A stretch of 64,000 bases of DNA from assembly GCF_932526225.1 (NCBI RefSeq), contig NC_064044.1, positions 5,916,747 to 5,980,746 of the forward strand, read 5' to 3'. A model generated the notes under the pieces. It worked only from the letters and a program-made list of their open reading frames with translations, was not told where the DNA came from and ran no database searches. The DNA comes from Nematostella vectensis. Taxonomy: Eukaryota; Cnidaria; Anthozoa; Actiniaria; Edwardsiidae. Below, in pieces: positions 50,801 to 62,825 of the stretch (positions within the stretch are counted from its first letter, which is position 1; every line of letters starts with the position of its first letter). The translations under genes and the position numbers were made by a program.

Positions 50801-52847
50801 GTCCTTTATAGCATTACCATCTATGTTCCAGGTGCTATTCGGATCAACAACCCGTCCACCACCAACCTCGCCATCTTTATCTGTGGGAAGCTGGTCTTTG
50901 TATTCTACAGAATCATCATCCCCTTGGCCATTCTCTCTTTTTGGAAAACTGTAAGAATCACACAGTTCCTCTATGGAAAGTTTATCATAAACATTTACTA
51001 CATTACTTGAGTTTAACTTCCTCTAATGATATCAAATTTGGATCGCGAACCATTTCAGTTAAACCTACATATACAGGTCATGTGATTTATCAATTGATTA
51101 TATCCCTTTTGTTTTCTCTATATAACAGGTGCTGTATTTTATCATTGCGGACCTGGTGTCCAGTTACTGGCTAGCGCTGGTATTCCAGGCATCGCATGTC
51201 GTCAGTGAGGTAACCATGTTAAAAGCCTACTAGAAAACGGAGTAAAGCCCCGTGCAAATAGCAATATCGAACATTGCCATAACCGCCTCTCTCGACTGAT
51301 AGCAAGACAAAGGAAATGATGGTGAACTACTTTACATTCGGCCTTCAAAGGGGCCAGCACTATACTTGGCCAGCAGTAGTAATGTTTTTGCTGTTTGCAC
51401 GGGGTTCAAAGGTGCTTTGCTGCACCTTGCCTTTTAGCTATACTAATTGAAAGTATGCTTAACCTACAAAAAAATATTTTCTCAATCTGTTGGCTTTCAA
51501 AGCCCAACTCACCGTTACCAGAGTGTATTACATTTTTAAAATTCTGCTCCGTGAAATGCCTTCTTTGTGCTATTACTTTGTAAAATTTAATACATTTTCT
51601 ATAGCGTGGCAATGGCCAGTGGTAGAAAACGCATTATGGGTAACATGAGCTGGTTCCTTAAAGTATATATTTTTGGCTATTATGGATATTATTAAACAAG
51701 GAATGCGTTATAACAGTATAAGAAGGGAACCAGATGACTGCAATTTAAAATTATTCATTCTAGGTTGACTGGCCTGAACCAGATAAAGAAGGCAAAATAC
51801 ACCAAGACTGGTAAGGGACACGTTCCGCACAATTTGTTGCAGAAGGCTTAAAAGCAAAACTGTGGTTCTCGAAAAAACATACGCTCACAAGGAACTCACA
51901 GCACTATTGCGGTAAGGTCACGACACGTTGATGACACGCTCACGGCACGCACACGAGACACTCACGACACGATCTCGATAAGCTCACAACACTTCGAAAC
52001 ACTCGTGAGATACCATCTCGTGACACATGATTGCGGCACATTCACGAGATGCCCTGGCATAATCCATCATGGTACGCTTATAATACTCACATCTCGACAC
52101 GACGATTACGGAACGTTTATAACACACCCTAACATGCTCACGGCACGCTCACAGTTGCGATACCGTTTTTGTCTTCTTTGCCTAGGGCTGAGATGCAAAT
52201 CCAAACAACCCAAGACTACGCCACTGATAGCTGGTTCTGGAACACATTCACTGGTCAGTCAGGAGGCGTACACGTGGATGGTGATGATGATGATTCTGAG
52301 GGCGATGATGATGATGATAGTTTTGCTGCTGATGATGATGTTGATGATGATGTCAATGTCCGTTTTGATGATGATGACGACGACGACTAGGACGACGACG
52401 ATGATTATGATGATTATGATTGTTGGGGTGATGATGATGAAAATGACGGCAATAGTACACATTGCGGATGGATTAATGTTCATGATAATAATGATGATGG
52501 TTATTTTTGTATGTTGAAAAAGAATGTTTGAGATGGTATGACAATTTTTTTCGTTTTGACCAGAATGATCACCTCGATTATGATGATAATGATAATGACC
52601 ATCATATCATAACAAGCATGCTTAAATACCCGTCTTGTTTGCAGGCGCGCTGAATCACCAGACGACACATCACCTGTTCCCTGGCATCAGTCAGTTCTAC
52701 TACCCACAGATCACGCCCATAGTGCGTGATGCATGCCGGGAGTTCAACATTCGCTACAACTACAAACCGACTTTTAGTCAGGCGCTCGGCGCACACATAG
52801 AGCACCTCAGGAGACTGGGACAGAATAAAAAAACAAGACAAGAGTGA
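44856..52847 (+). CDS. Cytochrome b5-fused front-end fatty acid desaturase, delta-5 (Mortierella-type), about 15 exons
   Basis: Membrane enzyme of the ER that inserts a cis double bond in polyunsaturated acyl chains, fed electrons by its fused cytochrome b5. Exons: 45209-45333, 45906-45971, 46407-46464, 46570-46647, 47517-47617, 48138-48234, 49005-49073, 49563-49652, 50567-50624, 50832-50950, 51129-51209, 51764-51810, 52186-52253, 52645-52847 (TGA): 1260 nt, 419 residues, phases agree. Heme ligands: RHPGG and ETYHAF. Three His boxes: HDASH, HVLGHH, QTTHH (the Gln form of front-end desaturases). Closest remembered family is the fungal delta-5 desaturase: shared GAGRDVT, VSNELP, HHPYTNI-GADPD, VSSYWLAL-FQA, QTTQDYA. 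The N-terminus is unresolved: a tentative first exon 44856-44916 (ends TFSYSWK) does not join directly, and 10-20 residues are unplaced. Regiospecificity is inferred from family only. Confidence 0.9.
45960..45996 (+). repeat. Duplicated donor after desaturase exon ending 45971
   Basis: GACTGG|GTAGGTGAAAAAAAT occurs twice in tandem, period 21-22 bp. The first is the real exon end and donor. Use of the second would read into TAG at once. Confidence 0.85.
46636..46750 (+). repeat. Triplicated donor region after desaturase exon ending 46647
   Basis: TATTCACAG|GTAAATT appears at the real junction (46639-46654) and again with donor at 46680. A third, decayed form (TATTCATAGTAAATT) lies near 46727, followed by GCTCATTAG as in the first copy (GAGCATTAG). 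Confidence 0.85.
48578..48816. mobile_element. 239 bp TTAA-flanked MITE in desaturase intron
   Basis: TTAA at 48574-48577 and 48817-48820. Inverted repeats AGCCGCATTGTCACCAGT and ACTGGTGACATGCGTCT match apart from one indel and one substitution. A second TTAA-type family, distinct from the 645 bp one. Confidence 0.85.
49255..49365 (-). mobile_element. Truncated fragment of the TA-type MITE (copy C)
   Basis: TTGGAAAACGGCTTAAATGT, TCAGACAGAATGCAT, then TTGTCGTCGTCATTGTTTAAGGTCC match the inverted left part of the element at 21433-21818, with the middle deleted. It lies in a desaturase intron. Confidence 0.7.
51900..52165 (+). repeat. CACGACACG-type low-order repeat in desaturase intron
   Basis: Irregular repeats of (G)ACACGCTCACGGCACG and GATACGATCTCG-like words over about 260 bp. 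No coding role; it lies between exons ending 51810 and starting 52186. Confidence 0.65.
52276..52615 (+). repeat. (GAT)n-rich low-complexity tract
   Basis: GATGATGAT/GACGACGAC runs in the last desaturase intron. The poly-Asp and poly-Met frames across it are not genes; the exon ends at 52253 with G|GTCAGT. Confidence 0.9.
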
Positions 52848-55800
52848 CGTTATGTGCTAAGTCACGTGATGGCTCTGTTGTCGAAATGATTGCTTGGTGG
52901 GCCAGCGTTCTTTGTGTTCGCTTTCTAACAAGGCCAGTTTAACAATTGATCGGCGGTTTCGCGGCGCCGAGGCATGAATTTAACGAAACGGTTAATATTT
53001 AACATTTGTCTTCTCAAGGCTTGCTCGGCAAGATAATATTCTTATGCTTGTGACGATTAGTTGGGGAAGGACTTATTTTTTTATACTTTTGTATTACTAA
53101 GTTTCAAACTAACTGCTTTTTTTAGTTTTGTGCAACCTCGAGAACGTTTCTAAGAGGCACTTACATTTGCACGCTACGCTGACACGCTAAAAGAGTGTTA
53201 TATCATACTTACATTAAAAAAGTTCAAAAAAATAAATAATAAAATTAAGCAGAATAAACATAATAACTATCTAGGTTTATTAAAGTACCTGTCGGATAAA
53301 TGCAATATTGTTCTAGCCTTGGATGGGAACAGATTGAAGTAGTCTGTTTTTACACTATTCTCCGCTGTTTCAATGCGAACGTTATTCCTCGTTGAAGTAC
53401 TTTCTGTCTAATATTTGCACATTTTTCTTTATTTATACAATTGAGCGAAACACGTACCAACTTCTATTAATTTATAGAAGATGGTTTCACTTTTTTCAGA
53501 GTACTGTTATTGACCAACGCTGTCCCCTTATCAATGTTGTAAGTCCCTACCACTTTCCCCACTTCTTCAGAATCAATATTTATAAGCGTTAGATGCCACG
53601 GTTTGAATAGTCTCATTGCGGGCACTTTTTTGTAGTGATTCATTGGGGCTGGCGGCAAACCAGCCGCCAGCCCCAATGAATTAAAAATTCATATTTTATT
53701 TTTAGGGTTTTCTTTACTTATATATTGCATTGTAGTGTTGGAAGCACTCAGGTAACAAACAGGAAATTTCCATGACAAACAAAAGGTAAAAAAAAAAAAA
53801 AAACGTTTGTTACTCCAGGCTTACAAGCGCGGTTTTCTCAGCAAATAGGGCATTAGTAATATAGGGAGTTTTAAGTTAAGATTATGCCACAGATTAGGAA
53901 CTTTCAAAACACTAAATGCTCAGGCTCTTTTTAATAAAGTGTTGTTTTTTTTTGTTCGAATGTTCAAATGATTCCCGCTTTAGGCGAGATTTTAAACTTT
54001 TAACACATTGCTTTCTTTTTATAAAGCCGATATAGTTCTGTCTATATTACAAATGGCTTTGGATAAGAGTTAAGTCAAGAGTATTTGAATTATTGATAAA
54101 AAGACAGAGCTAGACAAGAACTGCTTAATGGCTATTTCAATTTATTAATGGAAAAGATAAATCAGATAAAGAAAGTTCTCGAAAGTTTCAGATTTTCCAA
54201 CGCTTAACCGTAACTACCTTTGTCTTGGATTCCTTATAATTATTGCATTGTTATTTGCATCCCTGTATGAGTCAGATTTTGTGCTAGAGAGTATCAGCGT
54301 CAGGTAAGAATATTTTTCGGATAATTGTCATTGTTGATGGGTGCTAAAAAGTAGTTCACCAACATGTCTCTTGTCTTCTGTTCAACCGATCGTTAGCAAT
54401 ACCAATTACTGATTTAGAGAAGACGAATCCCCGCCATTTTACATCTAAAAGTACGTTTCCATCAATTGGTGACTGAGATACTTTCTATCAAATGTTGTTC
54501 ATAAAATATTAGACTCATACCGTGGATGTTTTTTTAAGGTGTCTTGTTCTATTTTGAAATGTAATCAATAATAAAGAAGGGATTGATCTAAATTCTATAA
54601 GGCTCCGTTTCTAAAAACGTTGCTTCCACTCCATAAATGAAATGGAAGAATGTGGTCAATCACCTAATGGTAGTTGTCCTTCCTTAGCTACATAAATTGA
54701 CCACGCCTTTGTCTATCTGGAATCTCTAGAATAGTTTGACTATATGACATGTGAACTTCTTGTGTATTGAAAGAATAATTATTCGCCCTTGTGTTCTGAC
54801 TGAAACCCGCCATTTCGTTCACATGTTGATGGTGACCGTCATTAAGGATATTCCCACTTTGAGTTGTCCGGGAGAAACATTAGGTAAGTTCCCGCTATGC
54901 AAAACCTAACGGCCTCTAAACATTTGTCGTCGCTACATTTGATGTATTAGCAAATACCATTTGACGAAGAAGTAGGAGGATTTTGTAATGATTTTAAGAA
55001 AGATTAAATTTTTGTTTCTTTTACTTTGTTTTGCTTCTCTTAATTTCACCTATCTAAAAACTGGTTTAATAGTTCCGTTCAGGTCGACACGTTTGTACTT
55101 TAAAATTAACAGATAATGGCGTTTTTTCCCCTAATTATTGCCCTTTTTGTGTACACATTTTCGAAACCTGTCAGATCAAGGTGAAAATTAAAATGAAATT
55201 GGCTGCATAAGAAATAAGACAGTTACGAGTTAAACAAGAGTTAAATTGTCGAAAGCGTAAGTATATATTTTTATTTCGCATCTTTCTGTTTTTTTTTATA
55301 TAACCACATTATGCATATCATCTTAATAATCGTTAAAATCCTTTGGTGATCAAGCTAGCTTTATATCATAGCATACGAGTTTGATGCCCTTACGCTTATA
55401 ATCTAAGAATGCAAATACGCACTGTAGAAAGTTGTGCTTTGAGTGTACTCTACCGAAAACCAAATAAGTTAAAAAGACACTTGTTTGAGATGTCGCTTTG
55501 GACCCTTGCCTTTACGAATAAGGACGTTTTAAGGTTCCATGTCTCATAGCACATCATTGACCTGTATTTGGGGACGTAAAAAAAGACGCTAAGATACACT
55601 CGCCTGTGGTACCATATTGGGTTACAGTGCTTATACACTAAATCGCCTTTAAAATCACGAAGGATTATTTTAGGTACATACGCCATAGGTGATATGTTGT
55701 ATACTAAATGGATCCTAAACAGGAATTTGTGGGTTTCGTTAATACATTTGTGGATCATTTTCAGGTAATTTGCCCTAGCTTTTAGTGGTATTACTGACCT

Positions 55801-57789
55801 TTTAAGACGTCCCAGTCGATTGGGGGGAAGGGGAGGGGCGGTATTTACCAACTCCCATTTACCCACTATTTACTTCCCTAACTCCTCCCCCCCCCCCCCC
55901 TTATCTACGGCAGCCGGTATTTACACCTTTTCACCGTTTGATAGAACGGCCTTTTAAGACAGATCAGAAATAAGATACAAATTTTGTTTGAGCAAATGGA
56001 AATTGATTGAAAATAGTACTTTCAGGTTTGGAACAGGCTGTGCCCTTACTAAAACCTTGAAATTTCATATATAAAAACTAGGACCTTTCCATTAAATATA
56101 TTTTACGGAGAATTGGTTAGTTTCTTTTTTTCACGCATGGCTAAGTAATCAGGTAGATTTTTCGTTGTTTTATTTGTTACACATTTTTCATGTTTTATTA
56201 ATCTTTCTTAGAAGAAGCGTATGCGAGTGCCTCTTTAATATATATAAGCGCTAGGATTAAAAAGGTACCGACTCTGCTGACAAATAAAAATATATAATGA
56301 GCAACCTAACTGACAACAAAATATATACATCGAGCAGGAAAAATACGTACCTCCCCCAACTGATATTATATCAGACCACTGTAAACCAGAGGCAGGTGGG
56401 ACTTAGTCACTCTATGTTATCATCTCTTGCCGTTGATATTATGTTAAATTTCAAGAAGCTTGTTCTTATGGTTCCTTTCTTATAGTATACTTTTAAATGC
56501 ATTGCTGTCGCACCCCAAACCTTTTCCATGTAAAACCCTTTTCAATTGTGTGTCCCGAAAACTTATTATCTTGTGCTGGTTGATACTTCAAACACCAAGC
56601 TTGTGTAACGTTAATTTGACATTTTATATACCTCTATCCACCACTAGATTGTGTTTCCAAAAAAACGTAATTTCTTGTGTGGGCAAATAATTCAAATGCC
56701 AAAAACATGCATAATGTTCTTCTGTCTTTATTTCATATGTTAGAAATTAAAACCAACGTGTTAATTCGCTGGCCTTGCCACTATATAATGACATGAAAAA
56801 CCCACGGAAAATCCAATATACTTAGAGATGATCGTAACACGTATTTAGAGAAAGAAGTGAAGGCAGCAGAGCACTCAAAACGAGGTTTCGTTCTGTATTG
56901 AAACAAAGGGGCTGTGTGGAGGGAAATAATAATAACATCAAAAGAAAGAAGAGGAAGAAGGAGGAGGAGGAGGAAAAGAAGAAGAACGCTAAGGCAGCGT
57001 TTATCACTGTTTTCAAGAAAAAAAACGCGGATTAAGTAGAGCAAATCTTTTTTTAAATAACTTTTCAATTCCGAATTATACACGGTATCACGATTTTCAA
57101 GCTCTTAATTTCTTTTCATTCGACAAATGAAGTTTAGAAAGCTCTATGAGCTCGTATGTCAATAATGCCCGCAAACTAATAAACGGCCGGAGAATTGGCA
57201 GTTTCGACTGATTCGAAATTTTAACATCACCACAAATGCAGTAATTCTCATAAGTTTTATTGTGAGATAAAAAAGAAATGAAAATATCATTGTGTAACAC
57301 TTAATAATTTTCAGAGTTAGAAAGCAAAATGTTTTTCATTTTTTTTTCATTTTGAACGCAAACAACAATTAAAGCGCAAATAAGGAAATAAGAAGAGGGC
57401 TTTATTTTTTTATCAAAGCCAAATTTTAAATGAAAATCAAATTCAAATTTTGTATCTTTAAAATACAAAATATTGAAGGCGGAGTATTATACGGATCCGA
57501 CGCGCCTTCCCGTGCCAACCTTGCCAAATGTTTTAGGAAATAATGAAGTCCAAAAAAAGGATGAAAGAAATGAAGTTAGTGATTGACATGAACTTGGATA
57601 GCCAACAGGCGTCACAAAAAAGTTTCATTGCGCTTCAGAACACGACGGAACTACCTCTAGGGTAATCCGCTCGTTTCAATAAAAAAAAAACACTCTGCGC
57701 AACTCGCAAACAAACCAAAACGTGTTCATGATTAAGTTTTCAGATCACGCCGCATTATAAATTTACTTACTTTTTCCGTTGTAGAAACC
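52848..57789. other. About 4.9 kb between desaturase and GPCR, no gene recognised
   Basis: AATAAA hexamers near 53232 are plausible desaturase poly(A) signals. The region is AT-rich with a foldback at 53638-53681 and a C-run at 55888. The longest frame (reverse, 55450-55866, 138 codons) shows no family motif. The final bases before 57790 (TTGTAG|AAACC) look like an acceptor, so GPCR leader exons may lie within this stretch. Confidence 0.5.
53638..53681. repeat. Perfect 19 bp hairpin
   Basis: ATTCATTGGGGCTGGCGGC pairs exactly with GCCGCCAGCCCCAATGAAT across a 6 nt loop. It lies about 790 bp beyond the desaturase stop. It could be a miniature foldback element; nothing points to an RNA gene. 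Confidence 0.8.
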
Positions 57790-59727
57790 ATGAAAAGCAC
57801 AGAAAACTTTCGCATGGAGATGGAGGCGAGAAGCACGGCCTTGGTTGTCATAGAGACATCGATCCTCTTGCTCATCACTGTCAGTACGTTGCTTGGAAAC
57901 CTTATGGTTTGCTGGGCGGTTTATAACAGCAAGACGCTACGTACGGTTGCAAACATCTACATAATTGTACTGGCGATATGTGATATTCTGATGGGGGTCC
58001 TGTGTATGCCGCTTTCATTAGAGGTATGGTGCTGGGTGGGTGATGCTACCTTTTTCTCATTATCCTCTTCCACTCTAATCCTCCCATTCCCCTTCTTCCC
58101 TCCATTCCCTCCCTCTATCCCCTCTATCCCCTCATTTTCCACTCTCCTCGTCCCCCTCCCTTACGCCATCCCATCAAGCCCTCCTTCGCTTCCATTCTCC
58201 TTCCTCCATCGGTTCTTTCTTTTCTAGACTCATCATCCACATTTCCTCTCCCCAGGTGTTTATAACGGCGTGTTTCAAGCACGGGTACAACGTCGTCCAA
58301 TTCCAAGGTTTCTTCTCTTTCTTCCTCTCACTCGCCTCTCTACAGACCATGACAGCGACAGCAGTGAACCGCTACTTGAAAATCGTCAAGCCCGAACACC
58401 ACCGAAAGTACTGCACAATGAAAGCTACCCTTATCACAATACTCGTCACTTTCGTCCTTGCAGGCTCTGGTGCAAGTCTGCCACTGATAGGGGGCTTTGC
58501 AGATTACATGTTCCATTATGGAAAAGTCTTCTCGTATATTAACTACTACACAAACACCGCAGCTTATATATATACCATCCTATTGAAGATAGTCTACATT
58601 ACAGTTCCGACGCTCATTTCCCTGTTTTGTTATTATAAGATTTTTACTACGGTTAAAGCCCATGCAGCGGATATGGAGAGTAACAGAGGGGCGGGACGTG
58701 GTGGAATGAACGTGGAGGAGATTAGGATTTCTAAGGTGAATATATTATTATAGGTGGGGCCTTTTTCAAGGTCTACATTTGAGAATATCGGATGTATACG
58801 TAACATGTTTGATGTGTTTATAAAATTTAACATCAACCACACCTTTTTTCTATCCGCACGGCATCTCCACTAGCGTTAACTCTCGTAAGCAGAGAGCTTT
58901 TCGAATCCCCCGTTTTGTATGCCGTCGTCCAGTTTAAACTTCGCCTCTATTCTCCCTTGTAAGCGAACAATCGATAGTTTCTTGGTGTTACGGAGCACCA
59001 GCACCAAAAACACAATGGAACAAAAGCCAAAAACAAAGACCTTAGAACGAGACAATAGAATAGAGTACAAAGGCCTTGAGCACCAAAAACAAAGCTCTCC
59101 AGACCGCACCAATTAATACCCGAACAATCACTCCTTAAGCGGACGCGGTCACCTAAAAAATGAGATTTTTTATGCCTTATCCTTTTTCTCAGAAGTGTCC
59201 AAATTTGGTTGGTATGACAATAAAAAATGGTTTGTTGGTATGCCAATAAATAGCTAATTGGCTTAATTTGTGTTCCAATAAGAACCTTTTATCCTTTAAT
59301 TCTCAAATACCTGATCTGCAAACAGAAGGTCACTCCTATTTTAGATAGATTTATCATTGTCTATTTTTATCAGGTGCTGTTTGCGACTGTTCTGGGGTTC
59401 GTGCTCTGTTGGACACCTGTCGCGATCATCGACATGATTGATACTTTTAGCGACTACTCCCTTGTGTCTCCCAGGCAAATCTATCTGTTCTACATCTACA
59501 TGGGCTATGGGAGCAGCGCTATCAATCCCTGGATCTATGGTATACTAAACAAATCCTTCCGCAGAGAATTTCTCAAGCTACTGCGCCTCAGGTTTCACAG
59601 CAGTCCTGGTTCAGAGGGGACTTCTCATGTTGAGAACTCAGCGATGGGGGCAACCTCTGCAGTCCGCACGGCATATTTACTAAAGATCACTAAAGTGTCC
59701 TCCATAGCACCTAGTAGCACTACATAA
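57790..59727 (+). CDS. Class A GPCR, melatonin-receptor-like, 3 exons
   Basis: Rhodopsin-family seven-helix receptor of the plasma membrane; ligand unknown. Exons 57790-58023, 58256-58735, 59374-59727 (TAA), all phase 0, 355 aa. Landmarks: TM1 Asn37 (GNLMV), TM2 Asp65 (LAICD), TM3 Cys84, an NRY motif (116-118) in place of DRY, TM6 CWTP (250-253), TM7 NPWIY (289-293), then a helix-8-like NKSFRREF. NRY is typical of melatonin receptors, hence the tentative label; cnidarians have many orphans of this style. The second extracellular loop (after about residue 155) has no Cys, so the usual disulfide to TM3 cannot form. The tail is short and Ser/Thr-rich. ATG 57790 follows an acceptor-like TTGTAG, so a non-coding first exon is likely. 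Confidence 0.88.
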
Positions 59728-61674
59728 GTGTATTGAGACCTATTTACTGTCCTACGAACGCCTCTCGTCACATATGGCCTTCAGAGAACTTCTCCATTTT
59801 CCCTTATCTTTTGCAACAGCCCGTGCCTCCTCCCAAGAGCGCACCAGCCACCACCTCTACTCTCTTTTTCCACCTGTTACCTCCCCGTCGTTCCTCTTCC
59901 TCTTCGGGTGCCACTTCATTGTCACGCTTCTGTTATAACTCTATATTGCCTCAGCCGATCATCTTCCATCTTTCTGATTTTGTCTTTAAGCGACTTGAAA
60001 CCGCAGATAAACCATAAAGTTGACGAGACTTTTGAAGGAGATCCACCCAATTATCTCCTCAATGTCTTAATATAGGGACTTATACTAAGAAGTCACGTTA
60101 TTTTTTGAGTCGCCATAATTAACGCAGAAATGAATTTGGCCATCACGCCAGAGATCGATGAAAATTGTTCCAATGAAAATGGCCCTTTTCAAAAAAAAAA
60201 AATGCTTTTTACTATCCATAGTTTTGTCAACCAAAAAGTAACGTGATTTCTTAGTGTATGTTGCCTATGGAAACCAAAGCTCGAAAGCCTGTCCTGAACA
60301 TTTGGGGCTGGATAAAGGATTCCAGCAAACTTCCAAAGAGGCATGTTTTCTCTACGGTTTTAGTAGGTAACTAAACAATGAGAGTACAGAAGTCAGCGTG
60401 TATAGATTCTTTTGCAATCTCCTAGGGCAGCCTAGCTCAAGATGATATAAATATATAAACAACCGCTGTCTTGTCCTGCCTGTGTTGCCATATGGACAGG
60501 GTATATGTTTCTTGAATGCGTGATGTCTATTCGAACAGAGCGCAAGCCACGCTCAGCGATACTTTTCTTTTAGATAAAATTCTAATCACCATGTATAAAG
60601 AAATAGGTGGTTTGTGTATAAAGAAACAGAAGCATGTTGTGACAACGCAGAACTGCGTATGCTACATCTGTTGCGCATCTTGTTTGCGCACGTTGCTTTA
60701 AAGTCCATATAACCTTTCAGAGTTGATAGACTTTGTCAATTCTTTATGTTTTCATCTTCCGAATGGTATGTGGTTTGTATGGACCCTATAAAACACGCGT
60801 TCGCGCAAATAACTCAAATCTGTAATATTGAGGTATTTTGGTCAACCTTCGGAAAAAAAGGCCGTGAACTGAAAGGCCTGGGTCCAGTCATTTGTGACGT
60901 AGATCGAGATGTCAACAAAATTACATGAGAAAACACATGCGCGCGCTAAACGGGTTCCCGTCTTCATGTCTTCTTAGTTATATTGTTGAAGAACGTTGTG
61001 TGGTTACAACTTTTACAGTCATCTTTATATCTCATCCCGGCCGTCAACTGATTATTCAACTTCAGAAAACAAATCTGCAAAATTTAGCAGATATTTTTTG
61101 GTCTTTGAATTGCTTTTGCATTGTGCGCGAGCGCTGCATTCGCAATCAAGAATGGCGACATTCTCACGAGCGCGCGCTCGTACAACCTACAACAAAACGA
61201 TATTTTCTTTTTTGGCATACAATTTTCGACTTTAAATTATTCTTCGCCTCATTGTGGGTAGCATTGCAAAAGAAAACAATTCGCCAATATTTTGTGGTAT
61301 TGCCGTCTCTGAATTTTAACGAATTTAAGGAAAATACGTTGTTTCAGATTTCCCCGCCAAAACTTGGAATTATTCACTCGATTCAATCTCCTTTCGCTCG
61401 GCCAGGAAAATTTTCAAAGATCTGTAGTAAATCTGTAGAAATTCTGTTATTGCAAGGTTGTAGAATAAACCGTGGCCTACGGAAAACTCGTGACACATGG
61501 CCTTTAATAATAATTTCTTTTTCTGTCCGCTCACTGTACGCTTGACGTGCCAGTGTTTTTATGATTTACCCTTATTGTATTCATTTAAGATGTCAAGACT
61601 TTAACTTGGGATTCCTGTGCTGCTTAATCCAAGCTACCGCTGACCCGTGTGTAGTATCTTAGAGGAAGAGAAAA
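59728..61674. other. 3' flank of GPCR, no gene recognised
   Basis: Contains an open frame of 206 codons (60925-61545, +) without any recognisable motif, and a CpG-containing stretch around 61130-61170 that may belong to a promoter of the following candidate gene. I do not call it coding. Confidence 0.4.
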
Positions 61675-62825
61675 ATGTCTCTTACACGAATCTTGAGTTC
61701 TGCAATATCTCGCCAAAAACAGGTAAAATATAGCTCCTTATGGCCTCGTGATTTGTTTCCAAGATACAAGTATGGATTAAAACCCTAGATTTCGCGAATA
61801 CGCACAAACAGGTTCCACGATAAGTTTATACTTAAGTTACTGTTTTTCTTCCAGTTCTAAATTTCAAATTTCTTGGAAACAAACAGTAACTTTATGTTAA
61901 TAATATTTAATCGCCGTTAGCGATGGCTTTTCTCTGTAATGCAATTCATAAGTGTAGAGCCTGGAAAGCAAAGAATGTGAGCTGTATTGTAGCTTAGTGT
62001 AATACTGTATTTTTATATTTTTAGTATAAATCCACTCACATAGGCTATCACGAATCTTTGATTGCCTCCCATACGAAAGCTGGTATTTTCGCGCCTAAAG
62101 CTGTTATTCATTACAGAGAATTATTAAATCGTAATTTTTTCGAGGGTAGTATATGAATGGATTTACACTAAAACAATTAGACTACTTGATCTAGTTTTCT
62201 ACGAGTCAAATAGGGCTCAACTCGGGGCTACGTGCCTCGTTGACTATCTATTGACTCGTAGAAAACTCGAACTCCTAGTCTAATTGTTAAATGGCAGGAT
62301 GGTGTATATGTACCAGCAATGGCATGATGCCGCTGATAACTTGTTAGAAAATAATTAAGATAGTAAAGGCACTCTGGTTGGTGGGATTGGTCACTTTCAT
62401 TACATGATGAAGGTCATGCGGGTTTTATAAAGGGGGGTTATTTTGAAGTTTTAAATAAGTTTGAGACTTAAATTGTTATCTTTTGCCAACCAAAAAGATA
62501 TTGATTTTCCTTCTTTCACCCAAATTTTGTTTCACCCATTCTCTCCCCTGCATTTGTGTTAAGACTGGTGCAAGTCATGTTAAAAGCATTATTACACAAG
62601 GGGTGGATCCAGACTGATTCAACTGATTCCAGTGAATCACTCAAAATCCCAGAAAAACGTTCTTTTTCGTAGATTTGAGTTTTAAAACGTTCAATAGAAA
62701 TAAACATCCATCTGTTGTCTGTTATTTAACACTATAAAACCTGCTTCCTGGGTTATTTCGCTGTTATTTCCTTTAGCGCTTAGACAGCATTTCCGGTTCC
62801 CCCAGGGGAAAAATTGCTCCTGATG
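61675..62825 (+). CDS. Candidate first two exons of an unidentified gene running off the window
   Basis: ATG 61675 opens MSLTRILSSAISRQKQ, ending at a CAG|GTAAAA donor (61722). The peptide is Arg/Ser/Leu-rich and free of acids, as in mitochondrial presequences. A segment at 62777-62825 has a strong pyrimidine-tract acceptor (TTCCTTTAG), an open compatible frame (RLDSISGSPRGKIAPD) and a GTGAGT donor. Phases agree (0, then 1). No downstream exon was found before the window ends, and no family is recognised. Could be chance. Confidence 0.35.
62173..62287. mobile_element. 115 bp foldback MITE
   Basis: ACAATTAGACTA..GTTTTCTACGAGTCAA at the left is mirrored by TTGACTCGTAGAAAAC..TAGTCTAATTGT at the right; arms about 40 bp with small mismatches. 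It lies between the two candidate exons at 61.7 and 62.8 kb. Confidence 0.85.

Noticed and set aside
52259..52517. Poly-Asp and poly-Met frames near 52.3 kb
   Set aside because: Caused by a (GAT)n tract in the last desaturase intron; the exon donor lies just before it.
34770..52847. A lipid-metabolism gene cluster (acyl-CoA synthetase plus desaturase)
   Set aside because: Opposite strands, 6 kb apart with transposons between, and no shared regulatory sequence seen.
55450..55866. 138-codon reverse-strand frame
   Set aside because: No family motif and no supporting exons nearby; within chance for this length of AT-rich sequence.
60925..61545. 206-codon open frame downstream of the GPCR
   Set aside because: No recognisable domain, no clear splice context, composition like flanking non-coding DNA.
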